Shown: positions 17,301-25,967 of the stretch, one piece after another
How the letters are laid out: each line of letters starts with the position of its first letter
How positions within the stretch are numbered: position 1 is the first letter of the stretch
From: Cesiribacteraceae bacterium YIM B00369
Lineage (GTDB): Bacteria; Bacteroidota; Bacteroidia; Cytophagales; Cyclobacteriaceae
Assembly (NCBI GenBank): GCA_017948555.1
Contig: JAFMYY010000014.1
Span: forward strand, 94,063-158,062
Length of the DNA: 64,000 nucleotides
Reading direction: 5' to 3'
Made by a program: the position numbers and the translations under genes
The notes under the pieces: model-generated
Databases searched by the model: none
What the model saw: only the letters and a program-made list of their open reading frames with translations
Told to the model about the DNA's origin: nothing

Positions 17301-19029
17301 CTATCAAAAAATATTGGTAGACCGGAAGAAGAACGAGCTAGAGAGAGAAAAGAAACTTATTGATGAAAAGCTTCTTGCTGTGGAGAAAGGTAGTGAAGAA
17401 GAGATCAATCTTTTGATTGCCCGAAATGAAAAAATCAAAGAGATTAATGAGTTAGGTGCTAAAATCAATGTTGCAGGCTGGCAAGTGGATGGAAAAACAG
17501 ATGATGAAATTGAAGCCGAGAGAAAGGCAGCAGAAGAAAAAGCTAAGATTAATGAAGAATACGCTAAGAAGGTGAGGGAAGCTACAAGGGAACTGAATAA
17601 GATACGCTTAGAGGAAGAGATTGCCACCAACAAGGCTATCGCTGAAGATGAGAAGCGAACCCAAACAGAACGATTAATGGCTGTAAGGGATGTAACAGAA
17701 GCTGAGATAGGATTGCAAAAGATTGCAAGGGAAGCAGCACTGGACAATACAGGCTTGATTAAAGAAGAGGTTGAGGTTATTGAAGAGAAGTTCAGAATTG
17801 CATCTGCTAATATTGAAAAAGAGATGCACAAGGCCCTTAATTCTATTGCCGGTGATTTTCAGAACATTTCAAGAGAGGCAAAGACTTTTGATGATTTACT
17901 CGCAGCCATAGGAGAGAAGGCAAAAGGAATTAAGTTCAATGCTTTTCAGGATAATGAAACAGGTTATACTAAGGTATTAGCTGAACTTGAAAAATCTCTT
18001 GGAAGGGGGGAAGTAAATCTAAAGGAGTTTCATTCTTTACAGCTTCAAGCGGAGCAAAACTTTCTAAAAAGCAGGCTTGACTTGCTAAAAGCTCAAAAGG
18101 CCCCTCTTAAGGAAATATATCAGGCTGAATTAGAACTGCAACGATCCTACAATAAGCAAAGACAGTTAGAGGGTGAAATGTCATGGGGGCAATATCTGCA
18201 ATTAAGTGTAGATATCGCAAATAAAATAGCGGGAATGACTGCTGCATTAGGGGCAAGAAAAGCAGATCAATATAATGAGGAGGTTGCAGCCCTTGAAGCA
18301 GCTAAAGAGCGTGAACTTCAGATTTTAAGCGATGATAAGGAAGCGCAAATGGCTATAGAGGAACAATTTGCGCTAAAGAAGAAAAAGCTTGATGAAGAAG
18401 AAGCAAAGAGAAGAAGGAAACAAGCGGTTTTTGAGAAGGCAATAGCAGTAACCCAAACCATTATTGATACAGCGAAAGGAGTTACAGCAGCACTGCCAAA
18501 TATCCCATTATCTATTGCTATTGGAATTATGGGGGCAGCTCAATTAGCAACCATTGTAGCCCAGCCAATCCCTCAATATGCCAAAGGTACTGATAATGCA
18601 CCTGAAGGATGGGCCATTGTGGATGAAGAAGGTCCGGAGATCCTTGAAAGAAAAGGGAAGCGGTACATAGGGCAGGATAAAGGCCCCCGCCTTACCTACT
18701 TGGAAAAAGGGGATAAGGTAATCCCTAATAACAAAGTGCAGGATATTCTGATGAAAGAACCGGCAAACAGGATGGTAAGTGATGTGCATAAGACCATGCA
18801 GTTAGGTTCTCAGAAGTTGCAGGAGATAGCCCCCAAACCACTAAGCAGAAGTGATATTAATCAGGTGTTTGAGCTTAATAATATGAAGCTTATACAGGAG
18901 GTAAACAGCCTGAAAATGGCCCTGATAAACAAGCCTACATCACACATAAACCTTGATGAAAAAGGATTACAGCAGTGGATACAGGCCGGACAAAACAGAA
19001 CCTACTACAGGAATAGAAAAAGATTATAA
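14389..19029 (+). CDS. Tail tape measure protein (TP901 type), 1546 aa
   Basis: Ruler that sets tail length and passes DNA into the cell. Residues 1-390 are charged coiled coil containing three 68-residue repeats. About 425-620 is the TP901-type core: FEKSLSSLSSITGATGQ, then a regular Ala-rich helical region with IELPAATQALASAM and AGTALRNVLLTM. Hydrophobic helices follow at about 745-830 (VIVAVAALAAVFV). The region 900-1330 is again Lys/Glu coiled coil. The gene is the longest of the block, lies right after the chaperone pair, and its stop overlaps the next start (TAATG). Confidence 0.95.
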   Translation: MSNNNQVSFSDLFDFNDRTPVDKGIQVIEALEKSYAGMVDSLTSRSKEAEAALKGFTGTLQKLKEANKPGASDSAISDNAKASAALRKEMEALKKSQSDYQKTIDTLNKQLDKLKDSKDALSDKNTLEAGSLAKLKKQLKEAQTQYELLGKATDDATKTDALKKLTEINNEYKKQKKILDDAKKAKSDITKSYKSEAGSLDSLKQRLKEAEAHYLSLGKASGEIVKSDALKKFTELNNEYKKQKAILDEAKKAKIEISKANDVESGSLVDLKRQLKEAEEAYRKLTISGNKNSEADPVSQEQLNKITELGVAVKKGEKAMRDAKNGVVVVTGSYNALAQEVNELNQDLKNLPEAWGKNKAQAEALQRVIYKKTQTLKDFDAAVNQNFRDVGKYQLALQGLGTTFKDALGFGSALAVFATISTAFKSAIETNKEFEKSLSSLSSITGATGQDLEYYKEQAAEIGQTTTLSASQAVEAFKLMGSAAPELLKNREALAATTREAVILAEAAGIELPAATQALASAMNQFNLPASEANRLINALAAGSKVGAAEIPDLTAAMDKAGNTAKGFNVSVEESVAAIEVLSKANIKGAEAGTALRNVLLTMQTIDTLPPKAQAKLEEYGVSLEKVSDTTIPLQERMEELAKVTGDASAMKEIFGKENINAGAAILQNTKLLAEYTEGVTGTSTALDQATTNVDNLDGDLKSLSSVMESLVLEGSTLNGLMRSLVQGFTAFLLAIKETPRFIKENIGLISALGVAIIAYNTAQINANALKLKDIALAKKKIIWDKAQAVATRLTTTSQWNLNAALSANPIGAVIVAVAALAAVFVTLYNRSETLRAGVAGLWESLKVVGENISEVFDVLTIDNLTKGLVTGDFSAITGAFKKMGEGAGTAFADGYNTKLKEEHDKLEAERIKNNNALVDRNQKLRKSELEKELSFLRRKKSLLKEGSEEEKDLIEKINKKKQEITDAESNYQKILVDRKKNELEREKKLIDEKLLAVEKGSEEEINLLIARNEKIKEINELGAKINVAGWQVDGKTDDEIEAERKAAEEKAKINEEYAKKVREATRELNKIRLEEEIATNKAIAEDEKRTQTERLMAVRDVTEAEIGLQKIAREAALDNTGLIKEEVEVIEEKFRIASANIEKEMHKALNSIAGDFQNISREAKTFDDLLAAIGEKAKGIKFNAFQDNETGYTKVLAELEKSLGRGEVNLKEFHSLQLQAEQNFLKSRLDLLKAQKAPLKEIYQAELELQRSYNKQRQLEGEMSWGQYLQLSVDIANKIAGMTAALGARKADQYNEEVAALEAAKERELQILSDDKEAQMAIEEQFALKKKKLDEEEAKRRRKQAVFEKAIAVTQTIIDTAKGVTAALPNIPLSIAIGIMGAAQLATIVAQPIPQYAKGTDNAPEGWAIVDEEGPEILERKGKRYIGQDKGPRLTYLEKGDKVIPNNKVQDILMKEPANRMVSDVHKTMQLGSQKLQEIAPKPLSRSDINQVFELNNMKLIQEVNSLKMALINKPTSHINLDEKGLQQWIQAGQNRTYYRNRKRL
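14770..15381 (+). repeat. Three tandem 204-base repeats inside tape measure
   Basis: Units start at 14770, 14974 and 15178, exactly 204 bases (68 codons) apart, each beginning with a Glu-Ser/Ala-Gly-Ser-Leu segment and containing LK-Q/R-LKEA; the first two also share DALKK, NNEYKKQK and DDAKKAK/DEAKKAK. The third unit is more diverged and decays after about 40 codons. In-frame repeat gain or loss would change tail length in fixed steps. Confidence 0.8.
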
Positions 19030-21269
19030 TGGCTACCTACGTTTTTAAATCAGATCAATACGGAACGCATAAGCTTAACTACCTTCCAATTGGATGGGAT
19101 AGGTTTACCCGTTCCCTTGAACGGTCTAAAGAGTGGCAGAGCGTAAGCCCGAACTTTGATATTGACCTTACCTTCATTGAGGATGGGGCTGAATATCTGA
19201 TAGGTGCTTATGAGGATTCAGGGGTTGATGCGCAGGTTTTCCTTGATATTTATATGGATGATGAGCAGGACTTAAGGCATAAGCCCGTACCTGTTCGCAC
19301 TAAAATAGACTTCACAAGCTATACTGTTAATCATCAGGGCCATGTAAAAGTTGATGTGGAACGCATAGGCTTTGCTCAGAAGCTGAAAAACGGGGAACGG
19401 GTAAAGGTTGACTTAACTTCCACCAGACCCCTTGAAGGAACCTTTGAATTACCTCAACTACCATTCAGAAACATTGCCCTGCACAGTAAGGGTATTCTGA
19501 AGCTTACGGAAATGAGGTATAAAAATGAGGGTACTGATAATATAAAGTTTGAATTATACCGGAGCATAAGAGATTCAACTTTTGGGGGAGCAAATAATTA
19601 TGCTGACTACTACACAAAGTACGTAACCATTTCCACTATTGAAAAGGTATCTGAGGAAATAGAACAGTCATTTGAGCGTGAAACAAGGCTTTTTACTGAT
19701 GGGTTTCCTGCCAGAGATAATGAAACGCCAATAGGGCTGAAGAGGCGCATATTCGACTTTACAGAAGCAGGCACAACAAATATCAATGTAAGGGTGGATA
19801 TAACCGTTTCCATTGAGTGGTATGGTATTCTCCGGCAAAAGTCATACTTAGTGATAAGAAGGGTAAGAAATGGAGTGGAATCTGACTTATCCAGACAATT
19901 TATTGCCAATTCAGGAAATCCGGCAGGTGATGAGGACAGAGGTTCATTAATCAGACTTAAAAAGCAAATCATTAACCTGAAGAAAACGGCAGGCGTTCAG
20001 ACTGATATACTTACAGGAGATGAGGTTTATGTTTATCTGGAAACCGATGTTGAACACCATTCTTTAGACCGGAATGATGGCTATACATCCACCTTGATAA
20101 TAGAAAACTGCACTGTAAATGATTATAACATTTCAGCATCAAATGTAACCTCTGTGCCTGCATCAAAAGCAGAAGCCATACCCTTTGCCGATGCCTTCAG
20201 CCGTACTGTTGAATCTTTAACCGGTGAGGTGGGAAGCTTTGATAATTCTTTCTACGCCCTTACTGATACCTACCACCAAACAGCACCCACAGATACCATA
20301 CAGGGGAAAAGAATGCTGATGAATGGAATACACATCAGGGGATGGGGATTAGGGGAAAAGCCATTAACAGTTACCCTTTCAGACTTATTCAAAACAGCCT
20401 ATGCCCTTGATGCAGTGGGGTTTGGAGTAAAGGAGGTTGAAGGTAAATTTAAAGCTTATGTAGCCCCCATAAAAGACTTCTACAGGGATGATGTAGTGCT
20501 TAACCTTGGGGTGGTGGATAATCTTTCAAAGAAGGTTGACCTTGATAAGACCTACAGCACAGTAGAAACAGGCTACAATAAATACGATACCGATTCCACC
20601 AACTCCCTTGATGAATTCAACGGCAGCAGGGAATTTAAGACCCACATATCCGCACACAACGGCAATTATGAAGCTATTTCCCCTTTCAGGGGCGATGGCT
20701 ACGGATTGGAAACAGCAAGAAGGCAGGACAGGTTAGCAGCCCCCAACAAATCAACCCCTTATGATAAGGATACCTTTGTTGTATGCTTTATGCGTGTAAG
20801 CGGAAACATAGTAAGCGAAGATGGTTCAATCTTTACCTATTCAGCTAACCTGCTGGACCCTGATACAGCCTATAATGCAAGGATAAGCCCTGCCCGTATC
20901 CTCCGCAAGCACGAACCTTTATTTAGCGGATGCCTGCAAAAGGCACTGGATAAGGATTTGAAGTTTACGGATGGTGAAGTAAACCTGATGATGGAAAGCA
21001 GGATTTCAGGGGAGCCTTACAATATCGCTGAAAGCGGGGATAAGAAGAACAGCACACTGGCAAAGCCCCTATACCTTAACGAGCTGTACGAATTTGAAAA
21101 GGTACTTACAGAGGAACAGATAAGCCTGCTTGAAAAAGACCCGCACGGAACAATTGCATTCAGGGATGAATACGAGAATGAGAAGTTCGGCTACCTGATG
21201 AATGTGGAAATTAATTATAACAGATTAGCAAAATTCACGCTGCAAAGAAAATACATAAATGGCTTATAA
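19029..21269 (+). CDS. Tail tip/baseplate protein, 746 aa
   Basis: Large soluble beta-rich protein directly after the tape measure, where siphoviruses encode distal tail and tail-associated proteins. No protease, lysozyme or other catalytic motif is visible. The C-terminus ends with RLAKFTLQRKYINGL. It overlaps the next gene by 11 bases. Function inferred from position and size; I do not recognise the family. Confidence 0.6.
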   Translation: MATYVFKSDQYGTHKLNYLPIGWDRFTRSLERSKEWQSVSPNFDIDLTFIEDGAEYLIGAYEDSGVDAQVFLDIYMDDEQDLRHKPVPVRTKIDFTSYTVNHQGHVKVDVERIGFAQKLKNGERVKVDLTSTRPLEGTFELPQLPFRNIALHSKGILKLTEMRYKNEGTDNIKFELYRSIRDSTFGGANNYADYYTKYVTISTIEKVSEEIEQSFERETRLFTDGFPARDNETPIGLKRRIFDFTEAGTTNINVRVDITVSIEWYGILRQKSYLVIRRVRNGVESDLSRQFIANSGNPAGDEDRGSLIRLKKQIINLKKTAGVQTDILTGDEVYVYLETDVEHHSLDRNDGYTSTLIIENCTVNDYNISASNVTSVPASKAEAIPFADAFSRTVESLTGEVGSFDNSFYALTDTYHQTAPTDTIQGKRMLMNGIHIRGWGLGEKPLTVTLSDLFKTAYALDAVGFGVKEVEGKFKAYVAPIKDFYRDDVVLNLGVVDNLSKKVDLDKTYSTVETGYNKYDTDSTNSLDEFNGSREFKTHISAHNGNYEAISPFRGDGYGLETARRQDRLAAPNKSTPYDKDTFVVCFMRVSGNIVSEDGSIFTYSANLLDPDTAYNARISPARILRKHEPLFSGCLQKALDKDLKFTDGEVNLMMESRISGEPYNIAESGDKKNSTLAKPLYLNELYEFEKVLTEEQISLLEKDPHGTIAFRDEYENEKFGYLMNVEINYNRLAKFTLQRKYINGL

Positions 21270-23163
21270 ATTAATTGATAAATTTTATTGTCCTTCAGCA
21301 GCTCCCCCTTCAGGAGCCGGACAAGTATCTGTATATCTGGACGAATCGACAAGGGTAATAACAACCGATTCAACAGCTTATAACCTACAGGCAGAGTGTG
21401 CAGCAAACAGGTCTTATGCTGAAGGGGATATTATCACTTCCTTTTGTGTTGATGGGGTTAGATACAATGTTAGGGCCAGATCATCCACTCCTTTTGCTTT
21501 TGTGGGTGAAAGCTACCAAGATCCTACTTGCTCCCCTTGTAAGGGGTCTATGTCTATTCAAAGCATTATCCATGAAACAAAGCGAGGTCTTTCAGATGGC
21601 TATGTTGGTTATGCATGGGTTTCAGGATTAACCAACAGGGTATGGCGTTTAGATGGCAACATTTATACCTTTCCAGTAGGAGAGGAAGGTAAGTTCAGGA
21701 ATTTAGCTGCCGGTGGCCACAATGTTGTTCTTACTTATGGGGATGGATGTAAACTAACCAGCTTATTTGTTATTAACCCAGGCGTAAGTGTACACGCAGT
21801 TACCCTATCCAAAGCAGATGCTTCCAAGAATGGCGTGTGTGATGGAACGATTACCACTACAGTTACAGGAGGTAATGGCCCGTTTACCTATGAATGGAAT
21901 GATGGGTTTACCACTCAGCACCGGACAGGATTATGCGCCGGAACCTATACGGTAATTGTAAAGGATGTAGATGGAATTGAAAGCAGCGCATCTATTACTA
22001 TCAATCAGCCGGGAAAAGAAGCAGCACCGGCAGAACAAATTTTATATGTGTCTCCTGCCTTATCTCTTAGGTTTATTCCTGATATTTTACTATCTTCGAA
22101 TGAGCCTGTAACAATAGATAACACGCTGTATAACGAGTTTTACAGACCAGGCGAAAAGAAGAATTGTTACAACCAAAAGTTCCGGACAAGCGACTTACTC
22201 CCCCTGCAAGCCTTAAGTAACTATTCGGATAACGTGATTGAGGTAGTAGATATACCAACAGAAAGTGTAATTCATACTGTGGACATGATGATGGTTGCTC
22301 AGTTCAGCAATCTTTCAGAAACCTTTAATGGTTACATTAAAAGACACAGCGCAACAGAAACCCGCATCTACTTTGGTGAGGTGGGGGATATACCTGTGCC
22401 TGTTGGTGAAGGAGATAGCGTTGAACTCCTTAATACTCAGCAGACAAATGGCATCTATCAGCTAATCTCAGTCGGTAAGGAAACTAATGGTACTGAATAC
22501 CTGATTATCAAACAGGAATACACAGAAGCCACTGCCACCACTGAATGCCAGATCACTACCTACTTCAATCAGCGTAATTACAACGCATGGGAAGGAGCAT
22601 TAAACTTTGCTTTTATCCCTGAAGGTGATTATCAGGTAAGGATAAAAGGCTCTGACAACAGAGGGGAAAGCGCATGGAAGAGTGAGCCTATTGCAGTAAG
22701 AAAAAATCATCCGGGCACTGTACTCATGCAATACCGGAACAGCAAGAACAAGCACGACATATACTACAGCGCAGGCTTTACCAACCACATAAGGTTTGAA
22801 GCTACTATGATAAACGGGCAATCCACTACAGAGAAGGAGTTACATAGGGAGCCTTCAAGAGTGGTAACCCTTAGATCAGACTTCAGAAAGAAGATGGGTC
22901 TTAATACTTATGCCTTACCTCCTTACCTGCATGAACGCATAGAGGCAGCGTTAGCCTTGGATAATATTGTAATTGATGGCACTAAATACATTTCTGAAGA
23001 AGGCTATACAAGGGGTGAATTAATGGGCCGGACATTACTGGCCAATGGTTCAGCAATCCTTGAACAGGAAGGATACGCCACATTCATGAAGGGATCAGGT
23101 GTGAATGTAGATGGTGGCGGTGGAGTAATATCAATCAATGATGAAGGATTCTTAAGATACTAG
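21259..23163 (+). CDS. Tail protein with SprB-type repeat, 634 aa
   Basis: Residues about 178-246 form one SprB-like repeat: it starts with a segment around ADASKNGVCDGTIT, passes GGNGPFTYEWNDG and closes with GTYTVIVKDVDG. This repeat is known from Bacteroidota surface adhesins such as the gliding adhesin SprB. N-terminal residues carry two Cys clusters (TCSPC near residue 95). The rest is beta-rich, ending in a Gly-rich motif (NVDGGGGV). It is coupled to the genes on both sides. A host-like adhesion repeat in a tail protein points to surface binding (inference). Confidence 0.7.
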   Translation: MAYKLIDKFYCPSAAPPSGAGQVSVYLDESTRVITTDSTAYNLQAECAANRSYAEGDIITSFCVDGVRYNVRARSSTPFAFVGESYQDPTCSPCKGSMSIQSIIHETKRGLSDGYVGYAWVSGLTNRVWRLDGNIYTFPVGEEGKFRNLAAGGHNVVLTYGDGCKLTSLFVINPGVSVHAVTLSKADASKNGVCDGTITTTVTGGNGPFTYEWNDGFTTQHRTGLCAGTYTVIVKDVDGIESSASITINQPGKEAAPAEQILYVSPALSLRFIPDILLSSNEPVTIDNTLYNEFYRPGEKKNCYNQKFRTSDLLPLQALSNYSDNVIEVVDIPTESVIHTVDMMMVAQFSNLSETFNGYIKRHSATETRIYFGEVGDIPVPVGEGDSVELLNTQQTNGIYQLISVGKETNGTEYLIIKQEYTEATATTECQITTYFNQRNYNAWEGALNFAFIPEGDYQVRIKGSDNRGESAWKSEPIAVRKNHPGTVLMQYRNSKNKHDIYYSAGFTNHIRFEATMINGQSTTEKELHREPSRVVTLRSDFRKKMGLNTYALPPYLHERIEAALALDNIVIDGTKYISEEGYTRGELMGRTLLANGSAILEQEGYATFMKGSGVNVDGGGGVISINDEGFLRY

Positions 23164-23165
23164 AA

Positions 23166-24275
23166 ATGGCTAAGATAAACAAAAGGATTATTGAGCTTGG
23201 TGAATATGAAGGTCTTTCATTGGATGATTTGCATTTAGCAGTTGATAATCCTTCATTTCAGGAAACACAGCGAATTAAGGCCAGTAATCTTATCCATGAG
23301 TTTGGGAAATTAGCTTACCGGCCTGATTATCCTTACAAAAAGGATATGTTAGCCTTTTCTTCAGGTGAAGTATGGAGTTCTAATGTAGATAATAATGTTG
23401 GAAATGCCCCTGCTGATAATTCAGAGTTCTGGACTAAGGTAACCAATAAAAGACCGGATACATCAGGGGCGTTACCTGAAACCATAGTAGTAAATGGAAC
23501 TACATGGGGAAGTATTAAAGATGGGGATACCCTTACAGCAGGCACAAGCTTTTTTGAATTATTCAAAAGGGGGTTAATTGTAGCCCAGCCTGTAACCTAT
23601 TTAGCCCCTGCTCTTAGCCTTAATGTCAGCGGGGCTGCTCCTGTAGTTGAAGTAGGAACAAGCGTAGATATAGCAGCAAGCGCAAACTATAACCAGAGGG
23701 ATGGGGGTAACTGCACAGGGGTAGCATTTAAACGGAATGGCGTAACACAGGCAACGGATAGCACAGCACCTTATACTTATGATCCTCTTTCATTTGTAAT
23801 CGGGCAGGAAACAATAAGCTATAGGGCTACAGCTACTTACGAAGCAGGGCCAATTAAGAATAACAACTTAGGAGAACCACAGCCGGACGGTCAAATACAA
23901 TCAGGAAGTGTAGACTCCAATACAGTAAATATTAAAGGTGCAAGGGCCGGATTCTTTGGCGTAGACAACCCTGATAATACATCTGCATCAGTTCGGGCAC
24001 TGGCAAAGCATGTACTGGATATTAAGCAAGGGGATAAAATTATACTGCCTATTCCGGCAGGCGCAACAAAAGTAACCTTTGTACTTGAAGATAGCTTACC
24101 TGCTCCTTCTTCAGTCTTGTACATGGAAGGAAATGTACAGGTTAAGGGGAATTTTGAAGTATCAGCAACGAATGTACGGGGAGCAAATAACTATGCTTTA
24201 GCCCCTTATAAAGTATACACTTATATACCAGCAGCCCCTTTTGTGGGCGATTCAAACTACGAAATAACAATTTAA
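23166..24275 (+). CDS. Tail fibre protein with carbohydrate-binding-like and shared C-terminal domain, 369 aa
   Basis: The N-terminal 50 residues look like a virion anchor. Residues about 54-92 (YPYKKDMLAFSSGEVW then W at the end) resemble small chitin/carbohydrate-binding modules. Residues about 95-369 form a domain that is repeated with clear similarity in the next gene: both contain YTYDP, FVIG-x-ET, GARAGFFGVDN or GTRAGFFGVDN, EGNVQVKGNF and YTYIPAAPFVG or YTYVPAAPFVG. The stop lies 14 bases before the next start. Likely receptor-binding fibre component. Confidence 0.7.
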   Translation: MAKINKRIIELGEYEGLSLDDLHLAVDNPSFQETQRIKASNLIHEFGKLAYRPDYPYKKDMLAFSSGEVWSSNVDNNVGNAPADNSEFWTKVTNKRPDTSGALPETIVVNGTTWGSIKDGDTLTAGTSFFELFKRGLIVAQPVTYLAPALSLNVSGAAPVVEVGTSVDIAASANYNQRDGGNCTGVAFKRNGVTQATDSTAPYTYDPLSFVIGQETISYRATATYEAGPIKNNNLGEPQPDGQIQSGSVDSNTVNIKGARAGFFGVDNPDNTSASVRALAKHVLDIKQGDKIILPIPAGATKVTFVLEDSLPAPSSVLYMEGNVQVKGNFEVSATNVRGANNYALAPYKVYTYIPAAPFVGDSNYEITI

Positions 24276-24289
24276 ACAATTAAAAAAAG

Positions 24290-25966
24290 ATGGCAACAGT
24301 TACTATTGATTGGCCTGTTCAGTTAGTTCGGCAATATGCCAAACCAATGCAGCGGTATGAAGAGTTTGAAACCACCGCAGCAAGAAACGCTTATCTGACT
24401 AACCCTTTAAGGTATGCAGGCCAGCGTGTGTATGACATTCAGGCTGATGCTTATTTCAGAATCAGCAAGGACAGAACAAGCTGGCTTCCGGATGGGGCGG
24501 GTGGCGAAACTACTACTGTAACCAATGGAGGTACAGGATTCAGCCTGATTGATAGTGCCACAGATTCAAATGTAGAGCTGAAAAGCCTTATTGCCGGAAA
24601 TAACTTTTCCATTGTAGACGATGGAAACGGTAACCTGACATTAAGCAGCACGGACACTGACACCGACACAGGCGAGGTAAACACAGCTTCAGGCGTAGGT
24701 ACAGGAACCTCTTTAGTGTTTGGCAAGCAGGAAGCTGAAATACTATTGAAAAGCCTTGTGGTTGCAGGAAGTCTTACTTTATCCGAAAGCCCGGATGGAA
24801 CTTTAACCATTACAGGAAACGGACAGATCAACACAGCTAGTAACAAAGGGGCTGCGGGTGTAGGTTTGTATGATGAAAAGGTAGGATCAGACCTGAGATT
24901 CAAGAAACTGGTAGCAGGAGCGAATACTTCTATTGTAGATAATGGAGATGGTACAGTAACAGTTACCGCAGTAGGCCCTGATGGTGGGGAAAATAATACT
25001 CTTTCCAGTGCAGGTACAGGCACATCTTTATTTTACCGGAAAGTAGGGGCAGACCTGCAAACTAACAGCTTAAAGGGCGGTACAAACATTGGTATTGTCG
25101 ATGATGGTGCAGGAACGCTAACTGTAAACTATACCGGAACACCTGAAGGAACAGGCGCATTAGAGTCTGACCTAACAATAGTTGGAGGTAGTTCTTTGGG
25201 GATGAAAGAAGGTGAAACACTTCCGGCCGGAATGACTTTTGATGCATTCGCCCGTAAATGGCTTATTTTCGCCAACCCTATTACTTATACAGGCCCTTCC
25301 CTTTCCCTGTCTGTATCCGGCCCTGCTAATGTAGTGGAAGCAGGTGAAACAGTAGATATTTCAGCCAGTGCAATTTTCGAACAAAACGATGCAGGCGCAG
25401 CGAGTGGGGTTTCATTCAAAAAAGGCGGTGTATCTCAGCTCACAGACAGCACAGCCCCTTATACGTACGATCCGGCAGGCTTTGTAATAGGTGTTGAAAC
25501 AGTTAATTATCAGGCTACTGCTACCTATGCACAAGGCCCGATTAAAAACGATGCATTAGGAGATCCATACCCTGACGGAAGGATTGAAGCGGGTTCTGTA
25601 GATTCAGAGGTGGTTACCATTAAGGGAACCCGTGCAGGCTTCTTTGGCGTGGACAATGCAAGTAACAGCTCTACAGCTATCAGAGCATTAGGTAAGAAAG
25701 TGTTGGATATGAAAGCAGGGGATAAGATCCTTCTTGATATTCCGGCAGGTTCAACAAAAGTTACCTTTGCCCTTCCTGCAAATTTCAACGCTCCATCTTC
25801 TGTAGTGTATGTGGAAGGAAACGTGCAGGTTAAAGGAAACTTTGACATGACTACAGGAAGCGTTAGCGGTGCTAATGGATATGTAGCCACCTCTTATGAA
25901 ATCTACACTTATGTGCCTGCTGCTCCATTTGTTGGACAGTGTACTTACGAAATCACAATAGCATAA
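24290..25966 (+). CDS. Tail fibre protein with stalk repeats, 558 aa, paralogue of neighbour
   Basis: Three parts. Residues 1-70 are an anchor (DWPV..., LRYAGQRVYD) shared with the N-terminus of the following gene. Residues about 75-285 hold four ~50-residue beta repeats of the form KSLIAGNN-xSIVDDGNGNLT. Residues about 290-558 duplicate the C-terminal domain of the preceding gene, ending almost identically (VPAAPFVG...YEITIA). Mixed domain sharing with both neighbours shows that this fibre locus evolved by module duplication and shuffling. Confidence 0.75.
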   Translation: MATVTIDWPVQLVRQYAKPMQRYEEFETTAARNAYLTNPLRYAGQRVYDIQADAYFRISKDRTSWLPDGAGGETTTVTNGGTGFSLIDSATDSNVELKSLIAGNNFSIVDDGNGNLTLSSTDTDTDTGEVNTASGVGTGTSLVFGKQEAEILLKSLVVAGSLTLSESPDGTLTITGNGQINTASNKGAAGVGLYDEKVGSDLRFKKLVAGANTSIVDNGDGTVTVTAVGPDGGENNTLSSAGTGTSLFYRKVGADLQTNSLKGGTNIGIVDDGAGTLTVNYTGTPEGTGALESDLTIVGGSSLGMKEGETLPAGMTFDAFARKWLIFANPITYTGPSLSLSVSGPANVVEAGETVDISASAIFEQNDAGAASGVSFKKGGVSQLTDSTAPYTYDPAGFVIGVETVNYQATATYAQGPIKNDALGDPYPDGRIEAGSVDSEVVTIKGTRAGFFGVDNASNSSTAIRALGKKVLDMKAGDKILLDIPAGSTKVTFALPANFNAPSSVVYVEGNVQVKGNFDMTTGSVSGANGYVATSYEIYTYVPAAPFVGQCTYEITIA

Positions 25967-25967
25967 T

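Noticed and set aside
24451..25023. 190-codon antisense frame inside fibre gene
   Set aside because: Composition (Pro/Ser/Val-rich) reflects the repeats of the sense gene; no independent support.
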